Source of the DNA: Carnobacterium iners
Lineage (GTDB): Bacteria > Bacillota > Bacilli > Lactobacillales > Carnobacteriaceae
NCBI RefSeq assembly: GCF_900177385.1
Contig: NZ_FXBJ01000002.1
Span: 1,554,001-1,618,000 of the forward strand
DNA length: 64,000 nt
Reading direction: 5' to 3'
How positions within the stretch are numbered: the stretch's first letter is position 1; each line of letters starts with the position of its first letter. A program made the translations under genes and the position numbers. The notes below the pieces were generated by a model, which was given only the letters and a program-made list of their open reading frames with translations, searched no databases and was not told where the DNA came from. Shown here one piece after another: positions 25,174 through 34,600 of the stretch.

Positions 25174-26346
25174 ATGAAACAAAAAATGCTTGTTTTTCTC
25201 TTATCTTCAATGTTTCGTTTTTTCTCATTCTTACCTGTACTACCCAATCTCTATGTATTTGAATCACAATATGGTGGAAGATTTGACGATAATCCAAAAG
25301 CTATTTACGATTGTTTAAAAAAAGAAAATAAGCCTGAAAATAAATTATTTTGGAGCATACGTTATCGAGATCGGAAAATAGTTGGAAATGAAGATGTGAA
25401 TGTCTTGTATCGTTTTTCAATTCGTTGGTTATATTATATGGCCCGTGCTAATTTCTGGATTGTTAATGCTCGTATGCCACAGTGGCTTAAAAAGAGGGAA
25501 GAAACGAAATACGTTCAGACTTGGCATGGAACCCCATTAAAGAAATTAGCTTTAGATATGGATACATTCAGTATGCCAGGCTCAAATTTAGAAACATATA
25601 AAACTAATTTTTTAGCTGAAACAAAAAAATGGGATTATTTGGTTGCGCCTAATCAATATTCTGAAAAAATTTTCAGATCCTGTTTCGCATTTGAAAAATC
25701 GTTTATTGAAAGTGGTTATCCTCGAAATGACGTTTTATATCAGAAGAACAATCCGACAGATATCAATGAAATAAAAAAGCGTTTAGATTTACCATTGGAT
25801 AAAAAAGTTATTCTTTATGCTCCAACATGGCGTGATGATTATTATATTTCTCAAGGTAAGTATAAATTTTATGTTCCTTTTAATATTGAAAAGTTAATCG
25901 AAATCTTAGATGATAAAGCTGTATTTATCTTCAGAGCTCATTATCTAGTTGCTGACAGTTTAAGTGAGTTAGCAGATAAACCGAATATTTACAATTTTTC
26001 TAAAAATGAAGATATTAGCGACTTGTATTTAGTATCTGATCTTTTAATAACGGACTATTCTTCGGTATTTTTTGATTATGCAAACCTTAAAAGATCGATG
26101 TTGTTTTATGCTTATGATTTTGAACATTATCGAGATAACTTAAGAGGTTTTTACTTTGATTTAGAGAATGATGCTCCTGGCCCGTTTGTAACAAAAGAAG
26201 AAGAATTTCATGACTATCTTTGTGAGTTTATTAAAGAGAATGATATTAAAGAATCCGATGAGAAACTCGCTGAATTTGGAAATAAATTTTGTGCTTGGGA
26301 AGATGGCAAAGCAGCTAAAAAAATAATAGAAGTAATTCAAAAATAA
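25174..26346 (+). CDS. CDP-glycerol glycerophosphotransferase family protein
   Basis: 390 residues. A hydrophobic N-terminal stretch (MLVFLLSSMFRFFSFLPVLP) is followed by the glycerophosphotransferase domain, with QTWHGTPLKKLALDMD (~residues 113-128), YAPTWRDD (~205) and LLITDYSSVFFDYANL (~290). It is closer in motif style to TagF-type domains than the protein at 22662. The frame starts at a GTG (25162), but that codon is inside the AAAGGAG ribosome site; the ATG at 25174 is 11 bases from it. It follows tagD by 34 bp and is likely co-transcribed. Confidence 0.82.
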   Translation: MKQKMLVFLLSSMFRFFSFLPVLPNLYVFESQYGGRFDDNPKAIYDCLKKENKPENKLFWSIRYRDRKIVGNEDVNVLYRFSIRWLYYMARANFWIVNARMPQWLKKREETKYVQTWHGTPLKKLALDMDTFSMPGSNLETYKTNFLAETKKWDYLVAPNQYSEKIFRSCFAFEKSFIESGYPRNDVLYQKNNPTDINEIKKRLDLPLDKKVILYAPTWRDDYYISQGKYKFYVPFNIEKLIEILDDKAVFIFRAHYLVADSLSELADKPNIYNFSKNEDISDLYLVSDLLITDYSSVFFDYANLKRSMLFYAYDFEHYRDNLRGFYFDLENDAPGPFVTKEEEFHDYLCEFIKENDIKESDEKLAEFGNKFCAWEDGKAAKKIIEVIQK

Positions 26347-26449
26347 TAAGTTTGATTATAACAATCAAAAAAAGATAAATAAAAAACCATCTCTAAAAAA
26401 ATGGCGATGTTTTATTATTTAAATTTAGAAAGAAATGAGTGAATAGATA

Positions 26450-29008
26450 TTGGACTTGAAAAAAATAACAGAAATCAGTAAATTTTATCTTAGCCCTTTA
26501 AAAGAGCAGTTAACAAATAAAAAAGTAAAGTTAAGAAGTACGTATATTCAAATGATAGATCAAAAAAAGGTTGTTACTGATACTTTCTTGCTAGAATCTT
26601 ATCATGCTGTGAGCTTAACAGGGAACGTGTTTGCTTTATTCACTCAACTAGTAAAAGAAGAAAAACTAAAACAAGCAAACTTTTATTGGGCTACTGTAGA
26701 TTTAAAGAATCCTATGATCCAAAAGATAAAAAATGATTATCCAGAATATACCAATATTCATTTTGTAGAATACGAAAGCAAAAAATATTTTGAATTGTTA
26801 GCAACATGTGAGTATCTGATAAATGATACTTCATTTATGCCATATTTTGTTAAGCGTAAAGAACAGATTTACATCAATACTTGGCATGGTACACCTCTAA
26901 AAACATTAGGGCTAGATATTAAAATGGGTAATATTACTGCTCATAAAAATATTCAGCGTAATTTGTTGCATACCGATTATTTATTTATGCCTAATAGATT
27001 TACTGCAGATCGTTTGATTAAATCGAATGATTTAGATGGTATACTTGATAGCAAGGTTTTTCTTACAGGGAACCCAAGAGTTGATTTAACCTTAAGTAAA
27101 AAGAAAGAAGAAATTATAAAACTATTAAACTTACCTACTGACAAAAAATTAGTTCTTTACGCTCCTACATGGAAAAAAAGCTTAGCAGAAACAACAGAAG
27201 ATGATATCTTAACATTACTTAAAGAAGTACGAGAAATACAAAAAGCATTAGGAAATCGGTACAAAGTTTTATTGAAAACTCATTATTTCATCTATTCATA
27301 TTTTGTTGAACATAATTATGAAAAAGAAATTATACCAAACTGGGTTGATACAAATCAGTTGTTGACTTGTATCGATAAATTGATCACAGATTATTCTAGT
27401 ATTTTTTTCGATTTTTTACCAACAAAAAAACCAATTTATTTTTATATCCCAGATAAAGAAGTTTATGAAGAAACGCGAGGCTTTTATTTAGATTTAGAGC
27501 AACTACCAGGCAATTTAAGTACTACATTTGATGAATTACGTGAATCTCTTATAATTGAAGACGAGGAATATGAAAAATTGAATGAAGTAAAATATCTGAA
27601 TTACCTAGAGACATTTTGTTCTTATGATGATGGGCAATCAAGGAAAAGAGCGGTAGATATCATTATTCATAATAATTCTATGAATAATGAAAGAATCAAC
27701 TACTTATCAAATAAAAAGAAAATAATTTTTTATTGTGGTGGTTTTTTCAACAATGGCATTACAATGACTGCTATTAATCTTTCTAAAATGATTGATTATG
27801 ATAAATATGACGTAATATTTATGGATACAGATAGAGTAAGAGAAGAAAAATACAATAATATACTGAAAGTTGACAAAAGAGTTCATTTTATATACACATT
27901 TGGAGCAATGAATAGAGGTTATTTTAACACTATTCGTCAAAATTTATTGTTTAGACAAGGTCTGGATTCTAAATATTTAAATAAAGACAAATTAAAACAA
28001 CATTTAAATCATGAATTTAATCGTATAACTGGAAAATTACCATTAGATATTGCTATTGATTTCGGTGGTTATAATAAAATGTTTACGGCATTGTTTGCTT
28101 TCTCAGATGTACCAATAAAAGTGAATTATCTCCATGCTATAATGATGGAAGAGTATAACAAAGTTATTGGAAATAAGTTCAAGCATAAATGGAATTTAAA
28201 AGTAATATTTAGCTTATATCGTTATTTTGACAAGGTAATTTCTGTTTCAGAAAGCGCGAATAATCAGAATAAAAAGGATTTAGCACGTTATATACCTGAC
28301 TATGAAGTGAAAATGGACTATGTAAATAACCCAATTAATGGTGATGCAATTTTAGAAGATATCCATTTAAATACACAATTGAATAATGGTAAAGATATCT
28401 ATAGCTCATCAGATCAAAGTAACAGAACGGTATTTTTTGAAAAGAATGATAAGGAAACTGGAATTGTGACATTAAAAGGATTTATTTCTCCAGATAAAAA
28501 CAACATAAATTTTGTGAACGTTGGTAGACTATCACCTGAAAAAAATCAGATATCACTAATAGAAGCTTTTTCAAAATTAGTAGAAGATAACAGTAACTGT
28601 CACTTATATATACTTGGTAGCGGTCCAATGAAAGTTGAAATAAGAAATAAAATAATTGAAACAAGAATGGAAAAGCACATCCATTTGCTTGGACACTTGG
28701 AAAATCCATCTATGTTTGTTAATTTATGTGATTGTTTTATTTTAACATCACATTATGAAGGTCAAGGTATAGTGCTTCTTGAAGCTATGATAATAGGTAA
28801 GCCAATTATAGGCACAGATGTACCAGGTATTCATAGTGTCTTAGAAAATACAAATGGTTTATTAATTAATGATTCAATAGATGGTATTTATCAAGGGATG
28901 AAAGATTTCGTTAACGGTAAAGTGATTGCTGAAGAATTTGATTATTATTCGTATAACAAAGAAGCTCTTGGTGACTTTTACAAAAAAGTATGTGAAGATT
29001 TATTATAA
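26450..29008 (+). CDS. Fusion: CDP-glycerol glycerophosphotransferase + GT4 glycosyltransferase
   Basis: An 852-residue protein. The N-terminal half (~residues 60-400) is a glycerophosphotransferase with INTWHGTPLKTLGLDI, YAPTWKKS and KLITDYSSIFFDF. The C-terminal half (~420-852) is a GT4/GT-B glycosyltransferase with FVNVGRLSPEKNQISLI and the donor-site SHYEGQGIVLLEAMIIGKP. The combination suggests one protein that extends the glycerol-phosphate chain and adds a sugar to it, but this is inferred. TTG is the likely start, with a modest GAAATGAG site upstream; there is no ATG nearby. The 103-bp gap from the previous gene has a weak stem (AAACCATC...GATGTTTT) but no clear terminator. Confidence 0.85.
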   Translation: MDLKKITEISKFYLSPLKEQLTNKKVKLRSTYIQMIDQKKVVTDTFLLESYHAVSLTGNVFALFTQLVKEEKLKQANFYWATVDLKNPMIQKIKNDYPEYTNIHFVEYESKKYFELLATCEYLINDTSFMPYFVKRKEQIYINTWHGTPLKTLGLDIKMGNITAHKNIQRNLLHTDYLFMPNRFTADRLIKSNDLDGILDSKVFLTGNPRVDLTLSKKKEEIIKLLNLPTDKKLVLYAPTWKKSLAETTEDDILTLLKEVREIQKALGNRYKVLLKTHYFIYSYFVEHNYEKEIIPNWVDTNQLLTCIDKLITDYSSIFFDFLPTKKPIYFYIPDKEVYEETRGFYLDLEQLPGNLSTTFDELRESLIIEDEEYEKLNEVKYLNYLETFCSYDDGQSRKRAVDIIIHNNSMNNERINYLSNKKKIIFYCGGFFNNGITMTAINLSKMIDYDKYDVIFMDTDRVREEKYNNILKVDKRVHFIYTFGAMNRGYFNTIRQNLLFRQGLDSKYLNKDKLKQHLNHEFNRITGKLPLDIAIDFGGYNKMFTALFAFSDVPIKVNYLHAIMMEEYNKVIGNKFKHKWNLKVIFSLYRYFDKVISVSESANNQNKKDLARYIPDYEVKMDYVNNPINGDAILEDIHLNTQLNNGKDIYSSSDQSNRTVFFEKNDKETGIVTLKGFISPDKNNINFVNVGRLSPEKNQISLIEAFSKLVEDNSNCHLYILGSGPMKVEIRNKIIETRMEKHIHLLGHLENPSMFVNLCDCFILTSHYEGQGIVLLEAMIIGKPIIGTDVPGIHSVLENTNGLLINDSIDGIYQGMKDFVNGKVIAEEFDYYSYNKEALGDFYKKVCEDLL

Positions 29009-29297
29009 ATTTTCAGAAAAATAATGACTTGATTTAAACGGGGATTTTGAATTAAGGTTAATGATTAGATTTAAAAAATCAGTTATTAAAAGATTATTTT
29101 TACTTTGAAATACAAGGTCTTACGATAGAGTATTTAAAAAATAAGTTCTTTCCAGTGATAAGGCATCTAAGCTTATTATTTAAAGGGAGAATTTATTTTT
29201 TTTATTATAAATTATAGGAATAAATAAATTGTAAGCGTAAAATGAAAAGGTATATTCCACTTAAGTAATATTCCATTTATACTTCTATTATCAAGAT

Positions 29298-29453
29298 ATT
29301 GTTCCAATTCATTTAGACCATCTAAATGAATCTATTAAAAAAGAAAAAATTGAACGGGTAGTTAAAATACATTTACCAGATAGAAACCTCACGGTTTCTA
29401 TTCATAACGGGATTAATAATTGCATTCTTTACGCTCTACTCAAGGAGTTGTAA
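29298..29453 (+). pseudogene. IS66 first orf (TnpA-like), C-terminal remnant
   Basis: A 51-codon open stretch without its own start, reading VVKIHLPDRNLTVSIHNG and ending four bases before the tnpB ATG. Position and spacing fit the C-terminus of the IS66 accessory orf; the N-terminal helix-turn-helix part is missing. The match is by position more than by sequence. Confidence 0.45.
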
Positions 29454-29456
29454 ACG

Positions 29457-29822
29457 ATGATTGTAGATTATACAAAAGTTCAATTTATTTATATTGTCTG
29501 TGGTAAAACAGATATGCGGAAATCAATTGATGGATGAGCTGCTTTAATACAGGATCAATTTGATTTAGACGTATTTGGTAATTATCTTTTTATTTTTTGT
29601 GGTGGAAGCCGTAATAAATACAATGCGTTACATTGGGATGGAGATGGGTTTATTCTTTTGTATAAACGATTAAAAAGTGGAGTAATCCAAGTAATTCAAT
29701 GGCCAAGGTCGAGAGAGGATCTTCGAATGGTTTCTCAACAGGAACTACGCTGGCTTTTGGAAGGTTTATCTATTGAGCAGCCTAAAGCGATAAAAAAAGC
29801 AAAAACTGGATACTTCCATTAA
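29457..29822 (+). pseudogene. IS66 TnpB, interrupted by an in-frame stop
   Basis: The 121-codon frame reads KTDMRKSIDG-stop-AALIQDQF, then LFIFCGGSRNKYNALHWDGDGFILLYKRL, the hallmark IS66 Orf2 (TnpB) sequence. The stop TGA at 29535-29537 replaces the usual Leu after DG. The rest of the frame is open to 29822, so a single recent lesion inactivates it. AAGGAG precedes the ATG. Confidence 0.9.
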
Positions 29823-29868
29823 ATGATATAATAAGGAAGGAAGTTATTCTAGAAATGAGGTGAGCAGA

Positions 29869-31434
29869 ATGTCAAAACTTGAAGATTTACTGGTTAAACA
29901 GTTAGAACAAAGCAATCAACAAAACGAACAGTTAATGGAACAGCTAGAACTATTAACTGAACAAGTTAAGTTTTTAACTCAAAAATTATATGGTCGTTCA
30001 AGTGAAAAAACTTCTGCTACCAGCGAAAACCAGTTAAATCTCTTTACAGACGACGACCTAAATCTATTTAATGAATCAGAAGTTGAATCTGATAAATCAG
30101 CTCCAGAACCAAAAAATGAAGACGATATCCAACCTATAAAAAAAAAAAAAGGCCATAAAGCTGAAATGATTAAACATCTACCCATCCAAGAAATTCAGTG
30201 CCTGTTGCATGAAAAGGATAGTCAGTGTATCTGGTGCAACTCTGAACTTCGACCTATTGGTCGTGAATATGTGCGAGAAGAAGTAGAATTTATTCCTGCC
30301 CATCTAAAAGTAAAGAAATTTTATCGGTATTCTTATGAATGCCCATCATGTAAAAAAGATGGGGAAGATGTTATTGTAAAAGCAAAAACACCAAATCCTG
30401 TTATTTCAAAAAGTCTTGCTTCGCCTAGTTCTGTAGCTTGGTTACTCTACCAAAAATTTGAGCTATCCTTGCCTTTCTATCGTCAAGAAAAAGAATGGCA
30501 AAGCTACGGTATTACATTAAATCGTGCAACGATGGCTAATTGGGTTATTAAATCTGCAGATCTTTGGTTGAAACCTATTTTTAATATTTTGCATCAGGAA
30601 TTATTTAAAGCCACTTGTATTTTTGCAGATGAGACTCCTATGCAGGTACTTCATGAGCCAGGTAAGTTGGCTACATCTAAATCTTACATGTGGTTGTACC
30701 GTACAAGTGCGAACTCAGATAAACCTACGGTTCTATATGAATACTCACCAACTCGTTCAGGAAGTAACGCCCAACAGTTTTTGAGTGGATTTAGCGGGTA
30801 TCTGCATTGCGATGGATACGATGGTTATAATAAAGTACAATCCATCACACGAGTTGGTTGTTGGGCACATGTGAGAAGGAAATTTCACGATGGTATTTCA
30901 AAAGTAGCCATTATCAAAAAATCTCAGTGTGAAATTGGACAGGATTATTGCGATAAACTCTTCAAAATAGAAAGAGATATCGTACACCTTATTCCTACAG
31001 AGAAGCTTAAAATGCGTAAAGAATTAGCCACTCCTATATTGAATCAGTTTTGGTATTGGGTTGAACAAACAAACGCATTAAAGAACTCTGTCTTAGGAAA
31101 GGCGTTAACGTATGCTAAAAATCAAAAAAAATACTTGATGAACTATTTACTTAACGGAGAATGTCATCTTTCCAATAATTTAGCGGAAAGAAGTATTCGG
31201 CCATTTGTAGTAGGACGAAAAGCATGGAACTTTTCCTCGAGCACCAAGGGTGCAACTTCGAGTGGGATCGCTTATAGTATTATTCAGACAGCACTAGAAA
31301 ATAATTTAAATGCTTATGACTATCTAAAGTACTTATTTGAGGAGTTACCGAATATTCCATTTGAGGAGCAACCTGAGATACTGGAGGGTTATTTACCATG
31401 GAATAATGAAATTCAATTAAAGTTTAAAAAATAA
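29869..31434 (+). CDS. IS66-family transposase TnpC
   Basis: 521 residues, full length. An N-terminal coiled coil (~residues 1-35, Gln/Glu-Leu rich) leads to the KLYGRSSEK block, then a zinc-binding segment with CxxC pairs (CIWCNSEL ~115; CPSC ~157). The DDE core has Asp in FADETPMQVLHEPGK, Asp in LHCDGYDGYNKV and Glu in NLAERSIRPFVVGRKAW. The frame opens at a GTG (29860) that is part of the AGGTG ribosome site, so the ATG at 29869 is the start. It looks catalytically complete, but tnpB is broken, so movement would need help from another IS66 copy. A hairpin terminator (31429-31464) follows. Confidence 0.92.
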   Translation: MSKLEDLLVKQLEQSNQQNEQLMEQLELLTEQVKFLTQKLYGRSSEKTSATSENQLNLFTDDDLNLFNESEVESDKSAPEPKNEDDIQPIKKKKGHKAEMIKHLPIQEIQCLLHEKDSQCIWCNSELRPIGREYVREEVEFIPAHLKVKKFYRYSYECPSCKKDGEDVIVKAKTPNPVISKSLASPSSVAWLLYQKFELSLPFYRQEKEWQSYGITLNRATMANWVIKSADLWLKPIFNILHQELFKATCIFADETPMQVLHEPGKLATSKSYMWLYRTSANSDKPTVLYEYSPTRSGSNAQQFLSGFSGYLHCDGYDGYNKVQSITRVGCWAHVRRKFHDGISKVAIIKKSQCEIGQDYCDKLFKIERDIVHLIPTEKLKMRKELATPILNQFWYWVEQTNALKNSVLGKALTYAKNQKKYLMNYLLNGECHLSNNLAERSIRPFVVGRKAWNFSSSTKGATSSGIAYSIIQTALENNLNAYDYLKYLFEELPNIPFEEQPEILEGYLPWNNEIQLKFKK

Positions 31435-31464
31435 GTCTTGCTATAATTATAGCAAGACTTATTT
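31429..31464 (+). terminator. Terminator of the IS66 tnpC gene
   Basis: A near-perfect palindrome, AATAAGTCTTGCTATA with TATAGCAAGACTTATT, overlapping the stop codon. Confidence 0.75.
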
Positions 31465-31610
31465 ATCGTTACAATATACCTGGTTACTTTGCGCTTACTA
31501 TCAAACAAGGTTCCTAAATATAGTTTATAAAAGTATAGATTTAATCATTTTTTTTCGCTATACTAAAATGGTGATTTAAAAGTGAATATCGATAAAGGAG
31601 GATAAATGTT

Positions 31611-34600
31611 TTGAAAGTGAGTAAGAATTTTTTTGGGAAAGTTATAATATTAGCCATGGTAGGTACTTTAGTTGGGCCTAGTTTTTTAAGTACTACTGTG
31701 TCTGCTGTAGAAAACAATAATATAGAAACCTCAGTAAGTACATATAATTTAAATGCAACTCCGATTTCAAAAAAAACGGCCTTCATTAATGCTACATCTG
31801 CTTATGCAACTTCTGTAGCGAACGAATATGGTATCTATCCATCTGTTATGCTTGCACAGGCAGCATTAGAAAGCGATTGGGGAACGAGCATGTTAGCGTA
31901 TAACCCTAATTTTAATTACTTTGGAATAAAAGGCAGTTATAATAATAATTTTTTCACTAAATACACAAGAGAATACAGTGAAAAAGATGGTTGGACTATA
32001 ATAAAAGCAAACTTCAAAAAATATCTTTCGGTTAATTCAGCGTTCATAGATTACGCGGATAAACTAACAAAAGGGCCTGGTTGGGATAACGAAAACGGTT
32101 CATGGGATAAAAATTTTTATAGTGGTACTTGGAGAATAAATGCAGATACTTATAAAGATGCTACTAAATCATTATTAAATAAATATGCTACTGATCCTAA
32201 TTACAATACCAAATTAGATGCGATTATCGAGACTTATAATTTAACTCGTTTTGATAAAATGACATCAATTGATTTAAATACGATTAATTTGGAAGCTAGT
32301 TTGGCTGGAATAAACTATGATGAAGTTATTTCGACTACTGATGTGAAAGACTATTCAATGCACATAAATAGTCAATCTGAAGGGATTTATACTGCTCCCA
32401 AAGATACAGAAAATTCTAAAATACTTTCTACAACTATGGAGTACTTAAATAGAAAAGTGTTTGTTAAAGAAGAAAAGAAAACAAAAAATGGTTCAACTTG
32501 GGCTTATATTACATTAGATGGAAAAGAGCTTGGTTGGATTGATATAAAAGGTTTAACGAGTTTTGATGTAACTTTATCAGAAAAGAACATTAATTACACA
32601 GCTAAGATCACTCGTAAAACGGACGGCATTAATACATTGCCGTATGGATTAGAAGGGTCCAAACTGGTCGTCATGTCATCAGGCTATTATGGCAAGGACG
32701 TAACCATTACCAAAGAAATGGTTACCACGCGAGCAACGTGGTCTTATATTAAAGATCTCGGATGGATTGACAAAAAAGGCTTAGATATTGAAAAAATAAC
32801 AGCCGTTGAGGATACATCTTATTATAAAAGAATTGGTCGTAAAACTGATGGCATTAATACCCAACCGTGGGGGACAGAAGGATTTGCATTAAACTATTTG
32901 TCTTCTAACTTTTTTGGGAAACAAGTAAAAGTAATCAAAGAAGCTACAACCCGTCGTTCAACTTGGGCCTATATTACATTAGATGGAAAAGAGCTTGGTT
33001 GGATTGATATAAAAGGTTTAACGAGTTCTGATGTAACTTTATCAGAAAAAAACATCGATTATACGGCTAAGATCACTCGTAAAACGGACGGCATTAATAC
33101 ATTGCCATATGGGTTAGAAGGGTCCTTGCTAGTATCCATGTCATCAGGCTATTATGGCAAAGACGTAACCATTACCAAAGAAATGGTTACCACGCGAGCA
33201 ACGTGGTCTTATATTAAAGATCTCGGATGGATTGACAAAAAAGGCTTAGATATTGAAAAGATAACAGCCGTAAAGGATACGTCTTATTATAAAAGAATTG
33301 GTCGTAAAACCGATGGAATTAATACCCAACCGTGGGGGACAGAAGGATTTGCATTAAACTATTTGTCTTCTAACTTTTTTGGGAAACAAGTAAAAGTAAT
33401 CAAAGAAGCTACAACCCGTCGTTCAACTTGGGCCTATATTACATTAGATGGAAAAGAGCTTGGTTGGATTGATATAAAAGGTTTAACGAGTTCTGATGTA
33501 ACTTTATCAGAAAAAAACATCGATTATACGGCTAAGATCACTCGTAAAACGGACGGCATTAATACATTGCCATATGGGTTAGAAGGGTCCTTGCTAGTAT
33601 CCATGTCATCAGGCTATTATGGCAAAGACGTAACCATTACCAAAGAAATGGTTACCACGCGAGCAACGTGGTCTTATATTAAAGATCTCGGATGGATTGA
33701 CAAAAAAGGCTTAGATATTGAAAAGATAACAGCCGTAAAGGATACGTCTTATTATAAAAGAATTGGTCGTAAAACCGATGGAATTAATACCCAACCGTGG
33801 GGGACAGAAGGATTTGCATTAAACTATTTGTCTTCCAACTTTTTTGGGAAACAAGTAAAAGTAATCAAAGAAGCTACAACCCGTCGTTCAACTTGGGCTT
33901 ATATTACATTAGATGGAAAAGAGCTTGGCTGGATTGATATAAAAGGTTTAACGAGTTCTGATGTAACTTTATCAGAAAAAAACATCGATTATACGGCTAA
34001 GATCACTCGTAAAACGGACGGCATTAATACATTGCCATATGGGTTAGAAGGGTCCTTGCTAGTATCCATGTCATCAGGCTATTATGGCAAAGACGTAACC
34101 ATTACCAAAGAAATGGTTACCACGCGAGCAACGTGGTCTTATATTAAAGATCTCGGATGGATTGACAAAAAAGGCTTAGATATTGAAAAGATAACAGCCG
34201 TAAAGGATACGTCTTATTATAAAAGAATTGGTCGTAAAACCGATGGAATTAATACCCAACCGTGGGGGACAGAAGGATTTGCATTAAACTATTTGTCTTC
34301 CAACTTTTTTGGGAAACAAGTAAAAGTAATCAAAGAAGCTACAACCCGTCGTTCAACTTGGGCTTATATTACATTAGATGGAAAAGAGCTTGGCTGGATT
34401 GATATAAAAGGTTTAACGAGTTCTGATGTAACTTTATCAGAAAAGAACATTAATTATACAGCTAAGATCACTCGTAAAACGGACGGCATTAATACATTGC
34501 CATATGGGTTAGAAGGGTCCTTGCTAGTATCCATGTCATCAGACTATTATGGTGAAAACATAACGGTTGCCAAAGAAATGGTCACTACTCGAGCAACATG

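Larger units (their letters stand above)
29231..31498 (+). mobile_element. IS66-family element, decaying
   Basis: 2268 bp between inverted repeats GTAAGCGTAAAATGAAAAGG (left) and, reversed, GTAAGCGCAAAGTAACCAGG (right). Three genes in IS66 order: a truncated first orf, tnpB with an in-frame stop, and an intact tnpC. The 8-bp flanks (AATAAATT and TATCAAAC) do not match, so there is no target duplication; the insertion is old or rearranged. The preceding 29009-29230 has no gene. Confidence 0.85.
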
